64,000 bases of DNA from Tetrahymena elliotti 4EA (lineage: Eukaryota > Ciliophora > Oligohymenophorea > Hymenostomatida > Tetrahymenidae). Position 1 is the first letter of the stretch. Every line of letters begins with the position of its first letter. This document shows, piece after piece, positions 53,101-64,000 of the stretch. Under the pieces are notes generated by a model. It made no database searches. It was not told the DNA's origin and saw nothing but the letters and a program-made list of their open reading frames with translations. The stretch covers positions 351,348-415,347 of the forward strand of contig JH720302.1 of NCBI GenBank assembly GCA_000231825.2, in the 5' to 3' direction. Both the position numbers and the translations under genes were made by a program.

Positions 53101-55051
53101 AATATACTTTCGCTAATTTATGAATACCATCTACATAATCAGGATTGACAACCAGAATTTTCTCATAAATTTTGATTAATTCTTAAATTTTTTTTTCTTA
53201 TTTTAAGATGGCTGCCATATCTTCTAAAGCCCATGTATTATAAGGATCTAATTCTATTGATAGTTTTAAATATTAGAGTTATTTTTTCTCATCCTTTTCA
53301 AACTTATATTTCCATCTTTAGAAATATGAGTTTTTAGGATAAAGCTATTCAATCTTTAAGATATACTTTTTGGCTTCTTCTTCATTGTCCTTAAAAATTT
53401 CTTTTGTGCAAGCTACATTGCTTAGCTCATTTGGTGTAATTTCATAGCTTTTAATGTAAAAATGTTGACATTTCTGCATTTCTTCTCTATCCAAAAAATA
53501 AGACCCTAATCTAAATAATACAATAGGGTTACTGTTCTTATTATAAGAAATAATTTTATCTACTAGCTCCTATTAGTCTTCATAATTGGTATAGTATATA
53601 GCAATTAATTTCAAAGATAAGGCTTCGCAACACTCAGATGAGTCTTATTTTATTTATTCTAATATTTGAATACTTTTTTTATCTTGATAAGCATAGTAAT
53701 AGTAGGCTTTGTAATATAATGCTCTCCAGTTATTTGGGTCTTTGTGCAAGATAATTTCAGAATAACTTAACAATTTAGAAAAACTTTTGTACTCCCTCAA
53801 TTACATTATGCAATGACATAAACCAAAGTATGCATCAGTTTCATCTTCATCTATGGCTAACACTTTCTCAAATAAGATTTGTGCTTTTGAGTAGTTAGAT
53901 TTATACTTTGCCTCTAAGAATCCAAGAGTTAGTAAAAAATCAACATTATTCTAATATTAATTTTCAAATTTTAAGTATTTTTTGTATATTTTTTCACACA
54001 AAACGAAGTTAAAATCAAATAATCTTTCAATTTTTAGTGATGATGCAGAATCAACTAGATTTTATTAAATTTGATAATTTGGCAACAACTTTTAATTATC
54101 TTTGTCTTCAATTAAGGGTTAAGATGATTTAGTATCTGCACTCTAAATTTAATTTTGTTCTGGATTATTTAAGAATATCTCACAAATTTTCTCTCTAATC
54201 TAATTAATAGTTGGTCTCTACTCAGGATCTCTATTAAGAATAAATTCGATTAATTTATTTGCTCTTTCGCTTATATTTTTGCTTTATGGGATTTTAAAAT
54301 TATCATCATGCACATTAAAAAATGTGAAAATCTTAGATCCTCCAAGTAGAGAGAGACAAATACCTAGTGCCCAGATGTCTCCTTTCTTAGTTTGCTTTAT
54401 TTATTCTTTATTCTTGTTAATATCTTCGTATATTTCTGGGGGTAGATAAAATAAAACTCCTTTTGGTGCAGCAGTGTATAGAATCTGGCTTTTTAAAGTT
54501 TCATCATATTTTTTAGCCAAACCGAAATCGCAAAGCTTTATTACTCCATCTGTAGTCAACAAGATATTTCTAACTGATAGATCTCTAAGAACATAGTCTT
54601 TGTTGTGCAAGTACTCTAACCCATCAATGATCTGATTGGCATAGTGTAAAAAAAGAATGTCATTGATAGGAGATTAATTTTTTTCTATCCAATCATTCAA
54701 AGAGCATTTACAGAGATTCATTTAGATAAAGTGATAAAAGCCTATTATATAATCTGAATGAATTTCAACTACGTTTTTATGCTTGCTTTCTCTCATCATC
54801 TCAGCTTCGTCTTAACACATTTTTAAGCTGGTTTGATTTATTTTACCTGTGTTTGGATTTATGATATTTTAAGCTTTTACTGCATACTTTTAAGATGGAT
54901 CTGCTAAATTTTCTACAAAAAGAACAAGTCCAAATCCTCCTTTACCTCCATATTTATTGATAGTTTTGAGTCCTTTTTCCTTTTCTAGCACTTCCTCAAG
55001 AAACTCTAAAGTTTCTGATAATTAAATTTCTTCATCTGTTTTGCTTGTCAT
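50135..55051 (-). CDS. protein kinase with very long TPR tail
   Basis: A single exon of 1638 aa. The kinase domain fills residues ~30-300: Gly loop 'YGGKGGFGLV' (34-43), ATP-binding Lys in 'KYAVKAQ' (Lys59), catalytic loop 'LRDLSVRNILL' (Asp near 154), 'LCDFGLAK' (DFG near 175), 'APKGVLFYLPPEIY' as the APE-like segment, and 'KGDIWALGICLSLLGG'. Catalytic Lys, Asp, Asn and DFG are all present; only the His of HRD is Leu, so activity is plausible. From ~380 to the end the protein is a run of TPR-like helical hairpins, with room for about 35 repeats of 34 residues and typical 'A..Y..K...L.P' spacing. An acidic insert ('EDSDSDEEDT') lies inside the array. There is no signal peptide. TPR arrays bind partner proteins; the substrate is unknown. 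A truncated paralogue lies at 59169-61113. Confidence 0.9.
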
Positions 55052-57372
55052 TTGATATTCTTATAATTTTTTTATTTAATTAATTATATACTTAAAACAT
55101 TATTGATCACATGTTTTTTACCATTATTTGAAATAATCTTAGAAAATTAAGTCAAATCAAATCTTAACTAAATTAAAATTTTATAAATTATGTAATTGGA
55201 TGAAAAATAGTATTACCAATGCTAATGCTAATTGATTGATAACTGTGTAAATTAAAAAATATTTGAGGTTAAAAAATTCTCTTTGATTTTAATAAGAAAG
55301 CTTTACTTAATTAAAATAATCAAATTTTCAATTTTTTATACCTGAAACAAAAGGGGAGATATTCATTTTCCTATCTTTCTTTTAAACACTCATTATCAGT
55401 CCTAAATTAAAAAAACTTTTCTATGGCCTATAATTTAAGTAATACTTTGGATGAAAAAGCTGATTTTAAAAATTTTACATTTATTTCAGGTTTTTGTTAG
55501 ATTAAATTCTAATTTTTTTTTAATTGACAATTTATGTGTATTAAAAAATTTCTAAATTAAATTATTGATAACAAATTAGATTTCTTCATCAAAATATTAA
55601 ATTTTTGATTAAAAATTTTCTTTAATTTAAAGCCAGGTTCTAAACCTCTCAAACACATAGATTCTTTTTAAGTTATTTATTTACTAAAAATACCTCAACT
55701 AGCAATTTATAATCAAGAGTAGATGCAGAAATTAATAATTGAATGTATGAAGAATATCCAGTATTTAAGCCAAAAAAACACTGTAAATTTTCTAATAATA
55801 AAGCTTCTATCCAAGAGTCAATTTTGAAAAATTTTTGAATTTATCTATCTAAAATATTTGACGCCTTAATTTTTATTTAAATTGATAAAGCAGCTCCTAA
55901 TTAAAGAATTAATTTATCTAATTCAAAAGACCAGAATTTATTATTTAGATCACTTCCTTATTTTGAATAAATAAAAAATCTTGTAATAGTTTATTAAAAT
56001 TTTGATTAAGGATTAAGTTTTTATAATAAATAATAGCACTTTTAATTTATTAAAGAAAATGTTAATGAGATCAAAAATAAAAAAAAAATTAAAAGACATG
56101 GGAGCCAGAGGAGGGGAGTTAAATAACAATAATTTCTTGATCTAAAATTTCTAGAAATTGGTCCAAAAAATGCAACTAGGAACTATCTTTAAACATAACA
56201 TAAACTGTTTAAACATATTATGAAAATTAATAATCGCTCGATATCTGTTAAACAAAAAAACTTGATAATAAAAACAAATAAAAGAAACATGCTTTAACAA
56301 AAGATTAAAAATTAGAAATAGATATTTTCAAAAAAAAGTAAATTATATAGTTCAAAATAGAAATAATTTTAATTTAACAGTATTATGAAGATACTTTGAT
56401 TATTATATTATCATTTTTATTTTTTATTAATTCTTAAACTTCTTTGATAATTTAACAGTTATTTAATTTGCTATGATATTGTTTAACTTTTTTATCCATG
56501 TATTTTAAATATTTATTTATGATGCAATAGAAATAATTGTATTTATTTACTAATTTTTCGATTTTAAAAAACTTCAAATATTTCGAAAAATTAAAAAATT
56601 GATAAAGTAAATAATTAAAGGTATTTTATTTACAAGAATTACATTTTTATTATCTTCCTCTAAATTAAATACTATGGAAATATGTAAATTTGATGGAAAA
56701 ATACTCATTTTTGATCAATTAATAGTTTTATTTTTAAAAATTTTATATTATTTTGATATGTTTTTTGAATTGAAAGAATGAATTTAAAGACCCATCAAAA
56801 TTCTTTTTAAGATTCTGAATTATTCTATTCTAGTAATCACAAAAGTTTTACTTTCTAAAATAAATCTATAATCACACTCAAATTTATTCGATTTAATTAA
56901 ATTTATTTTAATCTATGATATGCAACATGTCTTTTAATTTAGGAATGAATAAATAATATTCATGATTTTCATATTATCAAAGAATTTGTCTATACTTATT
57001 AAATTTATATTTATTTTAGAAAGTTTAGAAAAGAAGAGAAAGAAACAATAAAAAAATTATCTTTATATTATTATTAAGAAAAGATTTTTCATTTTGAACA
57101 AAAATTGTTTCTTACTTCATTTACCCATAATAATAATAATTCTTATAAAAAAAAATAGTAATTTCATCATTATTTCTACTAATAATACTCTTTAAGAAAA
57201 TAATTGACTAAATTTTTTCTCAATCTTAAAAAATTATAAATAACATTCATATAAAATATTGATTTTCATTAACATATTTAAAATAATAAAATTAGGTTAT
57301 TACTTTTAAATTTATATATATAATTTAAATATTATTTTATTGTTATTCAAAACTGCTTAACTTAATAAATTT
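55052..57372. other. 2.3 kb AT-rich intergenic region
   Basis: It contains the upstream region of the TPR kinase and the 3' flank of the second LITAF gene. I see no coding frame or RNA gene. Confidence 0.5.
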
Positions 57373-57720
57373 TCAACAAACTTTATATTCGTTTTGACCA
57401 ACTTGTGCTTAGCAGTATGGGCAAGTATGAATCTTATCTTAGCAGTTTTAGTTACAAAAAGGAATAACACATAAACAGGCAGTTGTCAAAAAAAGTATAC
57501 CAACACAACACCAAGAACCAGTACCCATTTTACTTTGTACTTATGTTAGACCAACTTAATTACATTAAGGACATTATATAGTAGTAGGACCTGTAGAAAA
57601 ATTTGCATTTCTTGGTAAATTAACTTAAGCAGTTTATGGAACATTCATAACTGGAGGCTAATATCCTTACATTTATGGGGGGGGAGGGGGAGGAAGTTGC
57701 TAGTAGTTATTATTATTCAT
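57373..57720 (-). CDS. small LITAF-domain zinc-ribbon protein
   Basis: A single exon of 115 aa. The short N-terminal arm has six consecutive prolines encoded by a C-rich tract (plus-strand G runs at 57677-57690). The LITAF domain then follows: 'IQCPQCNQVG', a hydrophobic Cys-rich segment ('CCVGILFLTTACLCVIPFC') and 'HTCPYCQAQVGQNEYKVC'. The end ('NEYKVC' then stop) matches the paralogue at 43313-43870, so the two derive from a local duplication. The Pro-rich arm is much shorter here (about 45 versus 115 residues). It probably acts on endomembranes like other LITAF proteins. Confidence 0.88.
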
Positions 57721-59168
57721 TTGAAACTAAAATTCTTTTTGTTTTATTTCGAATATATTTTATTATTTGGATTTATTTAATAAAAATAATTAATATTGTA
57801 ATTACTAGCTCAATTTAAAAAAAGTATATTTATTTTGTTGAGGATTTGTATTTCAATAAAATTTTGATTGGCAAATCAATCAGAAAAAAAGTGTTAGATT
57901 TTTGATCTAAAACATAAATTTATGATCAGGTTAGATATTTAATTAGTTTTTGCAAAGAAATATTATCTATTATTATCAAACTTTTTGTCTATTTTAAATT
58001 AATTTCAGGAATTAAAAAAATTTCTGAGTAGTAAAATATGGTTTGTAATAATTCTAGTCTTATTTTTTTAATTTCTAGTTTTATTGATAAAATAATTTTG
58101 TATTGAAAAAACCTGTTCAGATTTATTCCTAAATAATATAATTAGAAATTTAAAACAGTTAAAAATTCAATTTAATTAAATTTCTACTATCTTTCTAAAG
58201 TGCGTATAAATTTATCTTTGATCAGCAACAAAAGAAAAAATTAGAAAGAGAAAATAATTGCACATAAAAATTTAGGATTTTATAGAAGTAGTAAATTTAA
58301 TTTAATACTTTTCTTCTATTGAACAATTAACTAATTCAAAAGTCCTTATCGTGTTTATTCTGATTAAAGCTTTCACAAAATTAAATATTTTATTTTCATA
58401 AATATTGCTTTAGACTATTAAACTTTATACTAATATTCTTAAATGATATGATGATTGAAAAATGAGGGAAAAAATTTTTAAAAAGTAAAAGAAATAATTA
58501 GCATTTAAATAACCTTTAGTTAAATATGTTTGAGGTTTAGATTTTAACCATTAATAAATAGTATTGAAAAATATTTTCTGTTTTAATAATCCAAGAAAAT
58601 TTTCATTTGGCATTTTTCATTCAAATGTTTTAATTATTAAAATTAAAATATCAAAAAAATAAAATAAATTTCTCAATATTTGGAATAGATCCTATCAATA
58701 AATAATTCTAAAAAAACCTTCAATCTATATTAGTTGATACTTTTTTTTGAGAGAGGATCACTAATTTGATACTTTATTTATTTTTGATTTTTATAGCAAT
58801 ACTTTAAAATTCAATGGGGTGATAAATAATCTATAATTTTCAAAAATTTACTAATTATTAAATTAGAAATGTATGATATAATATAAAGGATATTCTTAAG
58901 AACCATTCAAGGTCTCTCCTAAATAGGTGGTTTATACTATTCATCATCAAAATATAAATCCTTATTTTTTCAAATTAAAAATAAAAAATATTATTAAAAA
59001 ATTTTAAGATGATCAGAAACCTAGTAAATAACCAAAAAAATATCAAAAAGTGAGTTTAAAATGTAAGTATGAAAAATACAACAAATAATTAATAATTTTG
59101 ATATGAAAAAACATTAAAATTATCTTTAAATTATCATTGAAAAATTAATCCACTGAATTTGTTTTTCA
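57721..59168. other. AT-rich intergenic spacer
   Basis: I see no coding frame. It includes the upstream region of the small LITAF gene. Confidence 0.5.
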
Positions 59169-61113
59169 TCAAAATATATTAAATTTACAGCTACTTTAAA
59201 TATAAGATTTTTTATATTTTTTTGGAGCATTTTCATTTTCTTTGATATAATTTTTGCAGAAATTAACATCTTCCCCAAGATTTGTTTGAAGATACTTTTG
59301 AATTTATTCACTGCTTCTTAAATATATTTCATTTCAATAAAGCATTTACCAATATAGTATGTACATTTGTTTTAATTACAAGCCACATTCCATACTTTAA
59401 TATCTAAACATTTTTAGAAAAATTGAATTGCTCTTTCTGGACGTTTGGTATTTTATAACTCAATCATTCCAATATTATAGTATCGGCAGCAGAATCTTTT
59501 TCTTTATCATTATATTTGTTAAAATATTAATTGGCTTTATCATACATTTCCATACTTTTATAGCAAAATCCAATTTTCAATAAACATACTGTTTTCTATT
59601 AATTTATTTTCAGGCTATTTTAATATTAAATAATTGCAGACTAATAATTTAATTGCAGACTAATAATTTTCTTGTTCTTCTTTTAAATCACCGAGTTTAT
59701 AGAAACCATCACTGTTATAAGGATATCTTTTGATGAATTCTTAAAGGAATTACCTTGTTTTTATGTAATCTTTTTAATTAATATAGATTTAAATAAATCA
59801 GATTATTTCACTTTAGTTATCAGATTTTTTTTCAACTAATGTTTAGTAATATTTTTATTGTTTTTCTTTATCTTCTTCAACACTTCCTAAATTAAATAAA
59901 ATAGTTTTATATTCCTTCTCTAATTCATAGACTTTTTCAAAGTATAATTTGGCCTTCTTTAAATCTTTTTTTCTTCTTTGAAATAGCAACCATATAAATT
60001 TAAAGAAAAAATATCTTTAGGATCAATTTCAAGAACTTCTTCAATATATTATAGAGATTGATTGTAATGCTCTTAATCATACTCAATTCCTTTAATTATA
60101 CAAATACAATTTTTAATCAGATTTTTCTAAATATTATTTTATTATTTGAATATTTTCTTCAAATTTCTTTAAAGGCTTGCACATTCTCTTAATAAATGAA
60201 AGTAAAATGTATCATTAGGATTGACTTTGATGCATTTTTTAAAAGTATCGATAGCTTTTTCTTTTTAATTTAATTCAGAGCTATAAATTTCTGCCATAAA
60301 ATATTATGCTGAGTAATTAGGATTTGTTGAAAAAAAAGAATTTCTAGGATAAAGTTTCTCAGCCTGAGAAAATAATTTGCTAACCTCTGATTTTTTATCT
60401 TTTTAAAGCAAGGCACACAAAACCAAAGTAGATAATTTGTTTGGACAAAATTCTAAGCTTTTATTAGTATAATGTAAGGATTTTTATATTTCATCTAAAT
60501 CATAAAAATGTAAACCTAATCTATAAAAAACAATATTATTTAATAATATTATTTTATCAGCTAAATCTTAATTTTCTTCAATTTTTATAAAATTAAGTAC
60601 ATATAATTTAAGAGATAAAGCTTCACAAAGCTCTGGCTGTTCTAGTTACATTTACTCTAATATCTCTAAACTTTTAGTGTAATTGTCTATTGCAACAGCA
60701 TAATAGAATGCTTTATAGTAAAGAGCTCTCCAATTATTGTAGCTTTTATGTAAGCAGATCTCAGAATAATCAAGAAGCTTAGAATATTCTCTAAAAAGCC
60801 TAAGCTACATGATACAATGACACAATCCTAAATATGCATCACTTTCATTTTCATTTAATTCAAGAAATTTTGAAATAGATTTTAAGCTTTTTGTAGTTTG
60901 ATTTATATCTAAAAAACCAAGAGTAAGTAAATAATCAATGTTATTTTAATACTAACTTTCATATTAAGAGTATTTCTTGTAAATCTTTTCACACTAAGTA
61001 AAATTAAAATCTATTTATCTTTCTATTTTTAAGGTAGAAGAAGAAGACTGATTTATTGCATCTAAGGTAAATACAGAATATGATATTGAATTAGCAACTT
61101 GAGGGGTTATGAA
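59169..61113 (-). pseudogene. truncated, frameshifted TPR paralogue of the kinase gene
   Basis: The minus strand from about 61113 reads TPR sequence clearly related to residues ~330-1200 of the neighbouring kinase. Examples are 'TLKIERQIDFNFTQCEKIYK' (kinase: 'SLKIERLFDFNFVLCEKIYK'), 'GLCHCIMQL' and 'NNWRALYYKAF'. The kinase domain is absent. A block present in the parent is missing after 'EKLYPRNSFF' (about 60350). The frame breaks near 59970 (after 'CYFKEEKKI'). Near the end 'YLQTNLGEDVNFCKNYIKEN' matches the parent, and the frame then stops at 59169. It looks like a partial duplication that has decayed, although spliced expression of part of it cannot be excluded. Confidence 0.8.
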
Positions 61114-61254
61114 GAATCAGAAATCAAAAAAAAATCATCAAACAAACAAAAACACAGAAATTATTGAGTAAACAATAAAAATAAAAATTAATCAACCAAT
61201 TCATAGACTTAAGAAACTCTTTTTTTAAAGTGATTATTGCAGTTCTAAATTGTT

Positions 61255-61885
61255 TCCATTTCAATCTTTTTCCATTCATTTAATATTGATTAACTCAGTT
61301 GTTCATTATATTCGCATTCATATTTTTCAACTTTTTTTTTAATTGCTCAGACTAACTAAATTGGGTTCTAGCCTGGGCTCTTGAAAGGGTGAGATATTTA
61401 AGATATATTCATATCTTAGAGAAATTTTGTTGTTTAGCCGCTTTTATGGAGTAAAAATTTTTTATTTAATTTCTTTTCTTCATGTTTACATAAGTATTAT
61501 TAGCAAAGGGTATTAGGATTTTAGATAAAATATCACAGTAGGAGAATTAATTCACTTTAAATCCTTGCTAATCGATAATAATTTCGAACATTATCAATGA
61601 TGTTTTTGTTTAAAGTTTTTGGAACACATTTACTTGATCTTCAAAGAACCGAATACCTTAGGTGTTTCAATAGAGCTAAAAGTATGATTCATCTGTAAAG
61701 ACAATATCATCAACTGGCCTAAAATTTAGTATATTAGAATGTTTTTTGATGTGATTTCTATTAAATTATGGAATTGTTTTAGAAAAGTAAAATGTTAATC
61801 CATAATAGTTTGCTAAACTGAGAGTTACTTCTTTTAGCCTAAGGACCAGAAATATTGAAGGAAACTAAATTTAGAATAATAATCA
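61255..61885 (-). mobile_element. Tc1/mariner-type transposase relic
   Basis: The minus-strand frame reads 'VTLSLANYYGLTFYFSKTIP' and then 'RPVDDIVFTDESYFQLY' (the second catalytic Asp block, 'FTDES', about 61684-61700). Continuing sequence follows, then 'SHPFKSPGQNPIQLV', TGA, 'AIKKKVEKYE' (third catalytic block). In-frame TGA occurs after 'SYFQLY' and at the conserved Trp (61347-61349), and the spacing between blocks is reduced, so it is inactive. The C-terminal part is the same lineage as the relic at 12115-12400. It lies directly beyond the truncated end of the TPR pseudogene. No terminal inverted repeats were identified. Confidence 0.75.
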
Positions 61886-62034
61886 AATCCAATACTTGGT
61901 TTAAGAAAAGCTAAAGATAATGATAATTTGAAAAAAGTAAAAAATTGATTTAAAAACTTTTACAATTCCTTCAATATGAAGTATAGCACTGAAAGAAAGA
62001 GAAGAAAATCTTAAATTTTGTAAAGAAGTAAAAT

Positions 62035-62508
62035 ATGTGCTAGGAAATGAAAATATGTATTATTTTAAATGAGGTTATTTTTCAAAAAGGTTTAATTGGA
62101 TAGATATTTATTTCGTAAAATAAGAAGTATATTTATTTGATAAATAAAAGGAAAGTGAAATTAAGAACCTTAAATAAATTAATAGAAGAAAAGGGCTCTA
62201 AATATTTCTAAGGGATTATATCTTAAAAAGATAGGACAGCATGCTATATAGAAATAAAAAAATAATCTCAATCTTAAATAGGTGTTATTTACTGTTACAA
62301 AAAAGTTTTCAACTAAGAATGTGATACACTAAAAGACTTTGGGTATTCATATTAAGAATATTAAATTAATAGATTAGATAAAGCTTTAGTATAACAAATA
62401 AAAGAAATTATATATGGATCAGTTATACTAATAAATTTAATTAGATTTTTAATTTCAGACTTTTTAATCTTTATCACAAATAATTAATTGTATCACCTTG
62501 TTTTTTGA
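62035..62508 (+). CDS. unrecognised open frame, 157 codons
   Basis: This plus-strand frame is free of TGA from 61993 to 62508, with ATG at 62035. It includes coding-like text such as 'EEKGSKYFQGIISQKDRTAC' and 'YKKVFNQECDTLKDFGYSYQ'. The C-terminal ~40 residues are hydrophobic. I recognise no domain with confidence; a faint resemblance to AP2-type DNA-binding repeats is too weak to use. It lies between two transposase relics, so it may belong to a mobile element, be an exon of a gene I cannot complete, or be chance. Confidence 0.3.
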
Positions 62509-62559
62509 TTACTTAGATCATTAGTTTTTGCATGCTTAAAATTGCTATTTTTTATTGTT

Positions 62560-62760
62560 TTTAGAACTCATTCATCATTAAAAAAGCATTGGTAAACAAA
62601 ATGATAAATCTTCTTAGTTATTGGATTCTTATCTCGAGTTTTCTTTCCAAAGTTCATCCTTTATTAAGCTCCAAACATTTTCAATAGGGTTGAGGTAAAA
62701 AGAATTAGGTATGCAAACAAAGACATTAATGGTAAAAAATAACTTTATAATTTATTTTGA
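62560..62760 (-). mobile_element. second-type Tc1/mariner transposase fragment
   Basis: The minus strand reads 'VFVCIPNSFYLNPIENVWSL' followed by 'IKDELWKEN', the third catalytic block of Tc1/mariner transposases ('P.SPDLNPIENVW..IK'). The Trp codon is intact TGG. The following residues are open to a TGA near 62570. Its flanking residues differ from the other two relics, so it is a separate subfamily. Only this short segment is recognisable. Confidence 0.65.
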
Positions 62761-64000
62761 AATCTCAAATCTCTTAATAAATTGCTTGTTTAAATTAATA
62801 AATAGAAATATTTTTTTGGTAAATTTGAATTAATTTATGAAAATAGATATTTTAAAATGAATTAGCAATTCCACTTTTTTGTAAAATGAATATTTTAAAT
62901 AGGCACAAATAAACCTCCTTAATTTTATTAAAACTAATCATACAATTTTTAGCAAATATTTTTATTACCTTTATCCGCTAACCTCTAGCATTTTATATAT
63001 ATTTAAAATTATCTTATATATTCCACAAATAAAAATAAAACCAAACAAGATGAGAAAAACAAAAAAACAGATTCAAGAAAACAGAAAGAGTCTTTAGAAA
63101 ATCTAAAGAAGTCCTTCCAAATTTTACAAAATTGTGTTTTGTATTATAAAATTATAAAATCAATTAAATTATCAGCTTTTGTTTAATTTCCCATATTAAA
63201 TAACTAAAAGGTTATGTGGAATTAAAAACAATGTATTTTTTTTACAGAGATAACTAATTCAAAAATTTGTAACCTAAAACTCATTAATTTAGAGTGCAAT
63301 CTCCAAACAAATTATTGAAGATTTTTCATTAAAAAGGAGATAAATATTATCTTTGATCACTTTTCTAAAAAAATCTTTGGAACTATTTTTGTATGATTTT
63401 AGATTTTTTTATAATTTAAGGAAATCATTTAGAGATAAATTTGAACATTTTTACAATTAAAATTATGGTTTTTCTATAAATTTTTATTCAAAATACTTTT
63501 GTGATTGATCGTAAAAAGAAATTAATGAAGTGATTTAATCTTTTTTCAGCTTTTTTAATCAATCCAAGAGATTATTTAACTGATTTTATGGTTATTTTAA
63601 ATATCTTATTTGATTTTTAATGAAAACAAGTTTTTAAATCTTTCGAACATTCATCTAAAATACTTTCTATCTCTATCAGCTTTAAAAAATTAATGATTAT
63701 GAAATTCACTTTTTCATATAAAAAGTAAATTAGTTTTTTGTGTCTTGATAAAATCAAAATATTCTATAAAATCAAATAATAAGCTTTTTTCATTTCAAAT
63801 TAAATAAGCGACTTTGCTTAACTTATATAATCAATCAAACAAGTCTTAATTTATTAATTTTTTTAATTAACTATTTTCTTTCAAACAGCCAAGAATTGAA
63901 ATTTTTTCGACTTTCTTTTATTATTTTGTTTTTCAGTATTATATCAATTTGGATAAAGTAGTACTTATTTGAGTAAGCTACCTATTGTTATCTTTATCAC
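62761..64000. other. AT-rich terminal region
   Basis: I see no coding frame, repeat array or RNA gene. Confidence 0.5.

Overview
The window looks like nuclear DNA of a hymenostome ciliate, most likely Tetrahymena or a close relative. It is extremely AT-rich. Long protein-coding frames appear only if TAA and TAG are read as glutamine and TGA is the sole stop. Introns are short, AT-rich and GT(A)...AG, and intergenic spacers are very AT-rich. Reading with the standard code shows only fragments of the real genes. All models below use the ciliate nuclear code (TAA/TAG = Gln, TGA = stop). No tRNA, rRNA, CRISPR array, telomere repeat or chromosome-breakage sequence was recognised.

Left part (1-24 kb). 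A gene-free 6.2 kb carries two kinds of decayed non-coding repeat. Next is a 1734-aa membrane protein with LVIVD-like repeats and dystroglycan/cadherin-like domains (6190-11837, +), then a relic of a Tc1/mariner-type transposase. A membrane histidine-kinase-like gene follows (13103-17631, -). It contains a 1.6 kb intron and an in-frame TGA. A 1313-aa coiled-coil protein of unknown role ends this part (19690-23928, -).

Middle (24-43 kb). After about 5 kb without a clear gene there is a five-exon gene for a large multi-pass membrane protein with a PAS-like domain (29112-35167, +). It resembles the ciliate proteins related to the Dictyostelium 'tiny macrocysts' family. Then come three paralogous secreted MACPF (perforin-like) genes: two on the minus strand and a third diverging on the plus strand.

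Right part (43-64 kb). All recognisable genes are on the minus strand and most come in pairs. There are two LITAF-type zinc-ribbon genes, one intact multi-pass membrane protein gene with a decayed duplicate beside it, and one 1638-aa protein kinase with a very long TPR tail plus a truncated, frameshifted TPR paralogue. The truncated paralogue is followed by two further transposase relics. The region reads as a patchwork of local duplications, some already decaying, with old mobile elements at its edge.

No operon logic applies. Functional links are by family only: sensing and signalling (histidine-kinase-like, PAS membrane protein, TPR kinase), surface or secreted proteins (LVIVD/cadherin-like, MACPF) and membrane trafficking (LITAF). 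Exon joins were checked by hand for frame and length. Family assignments are from motif reading without a database search.
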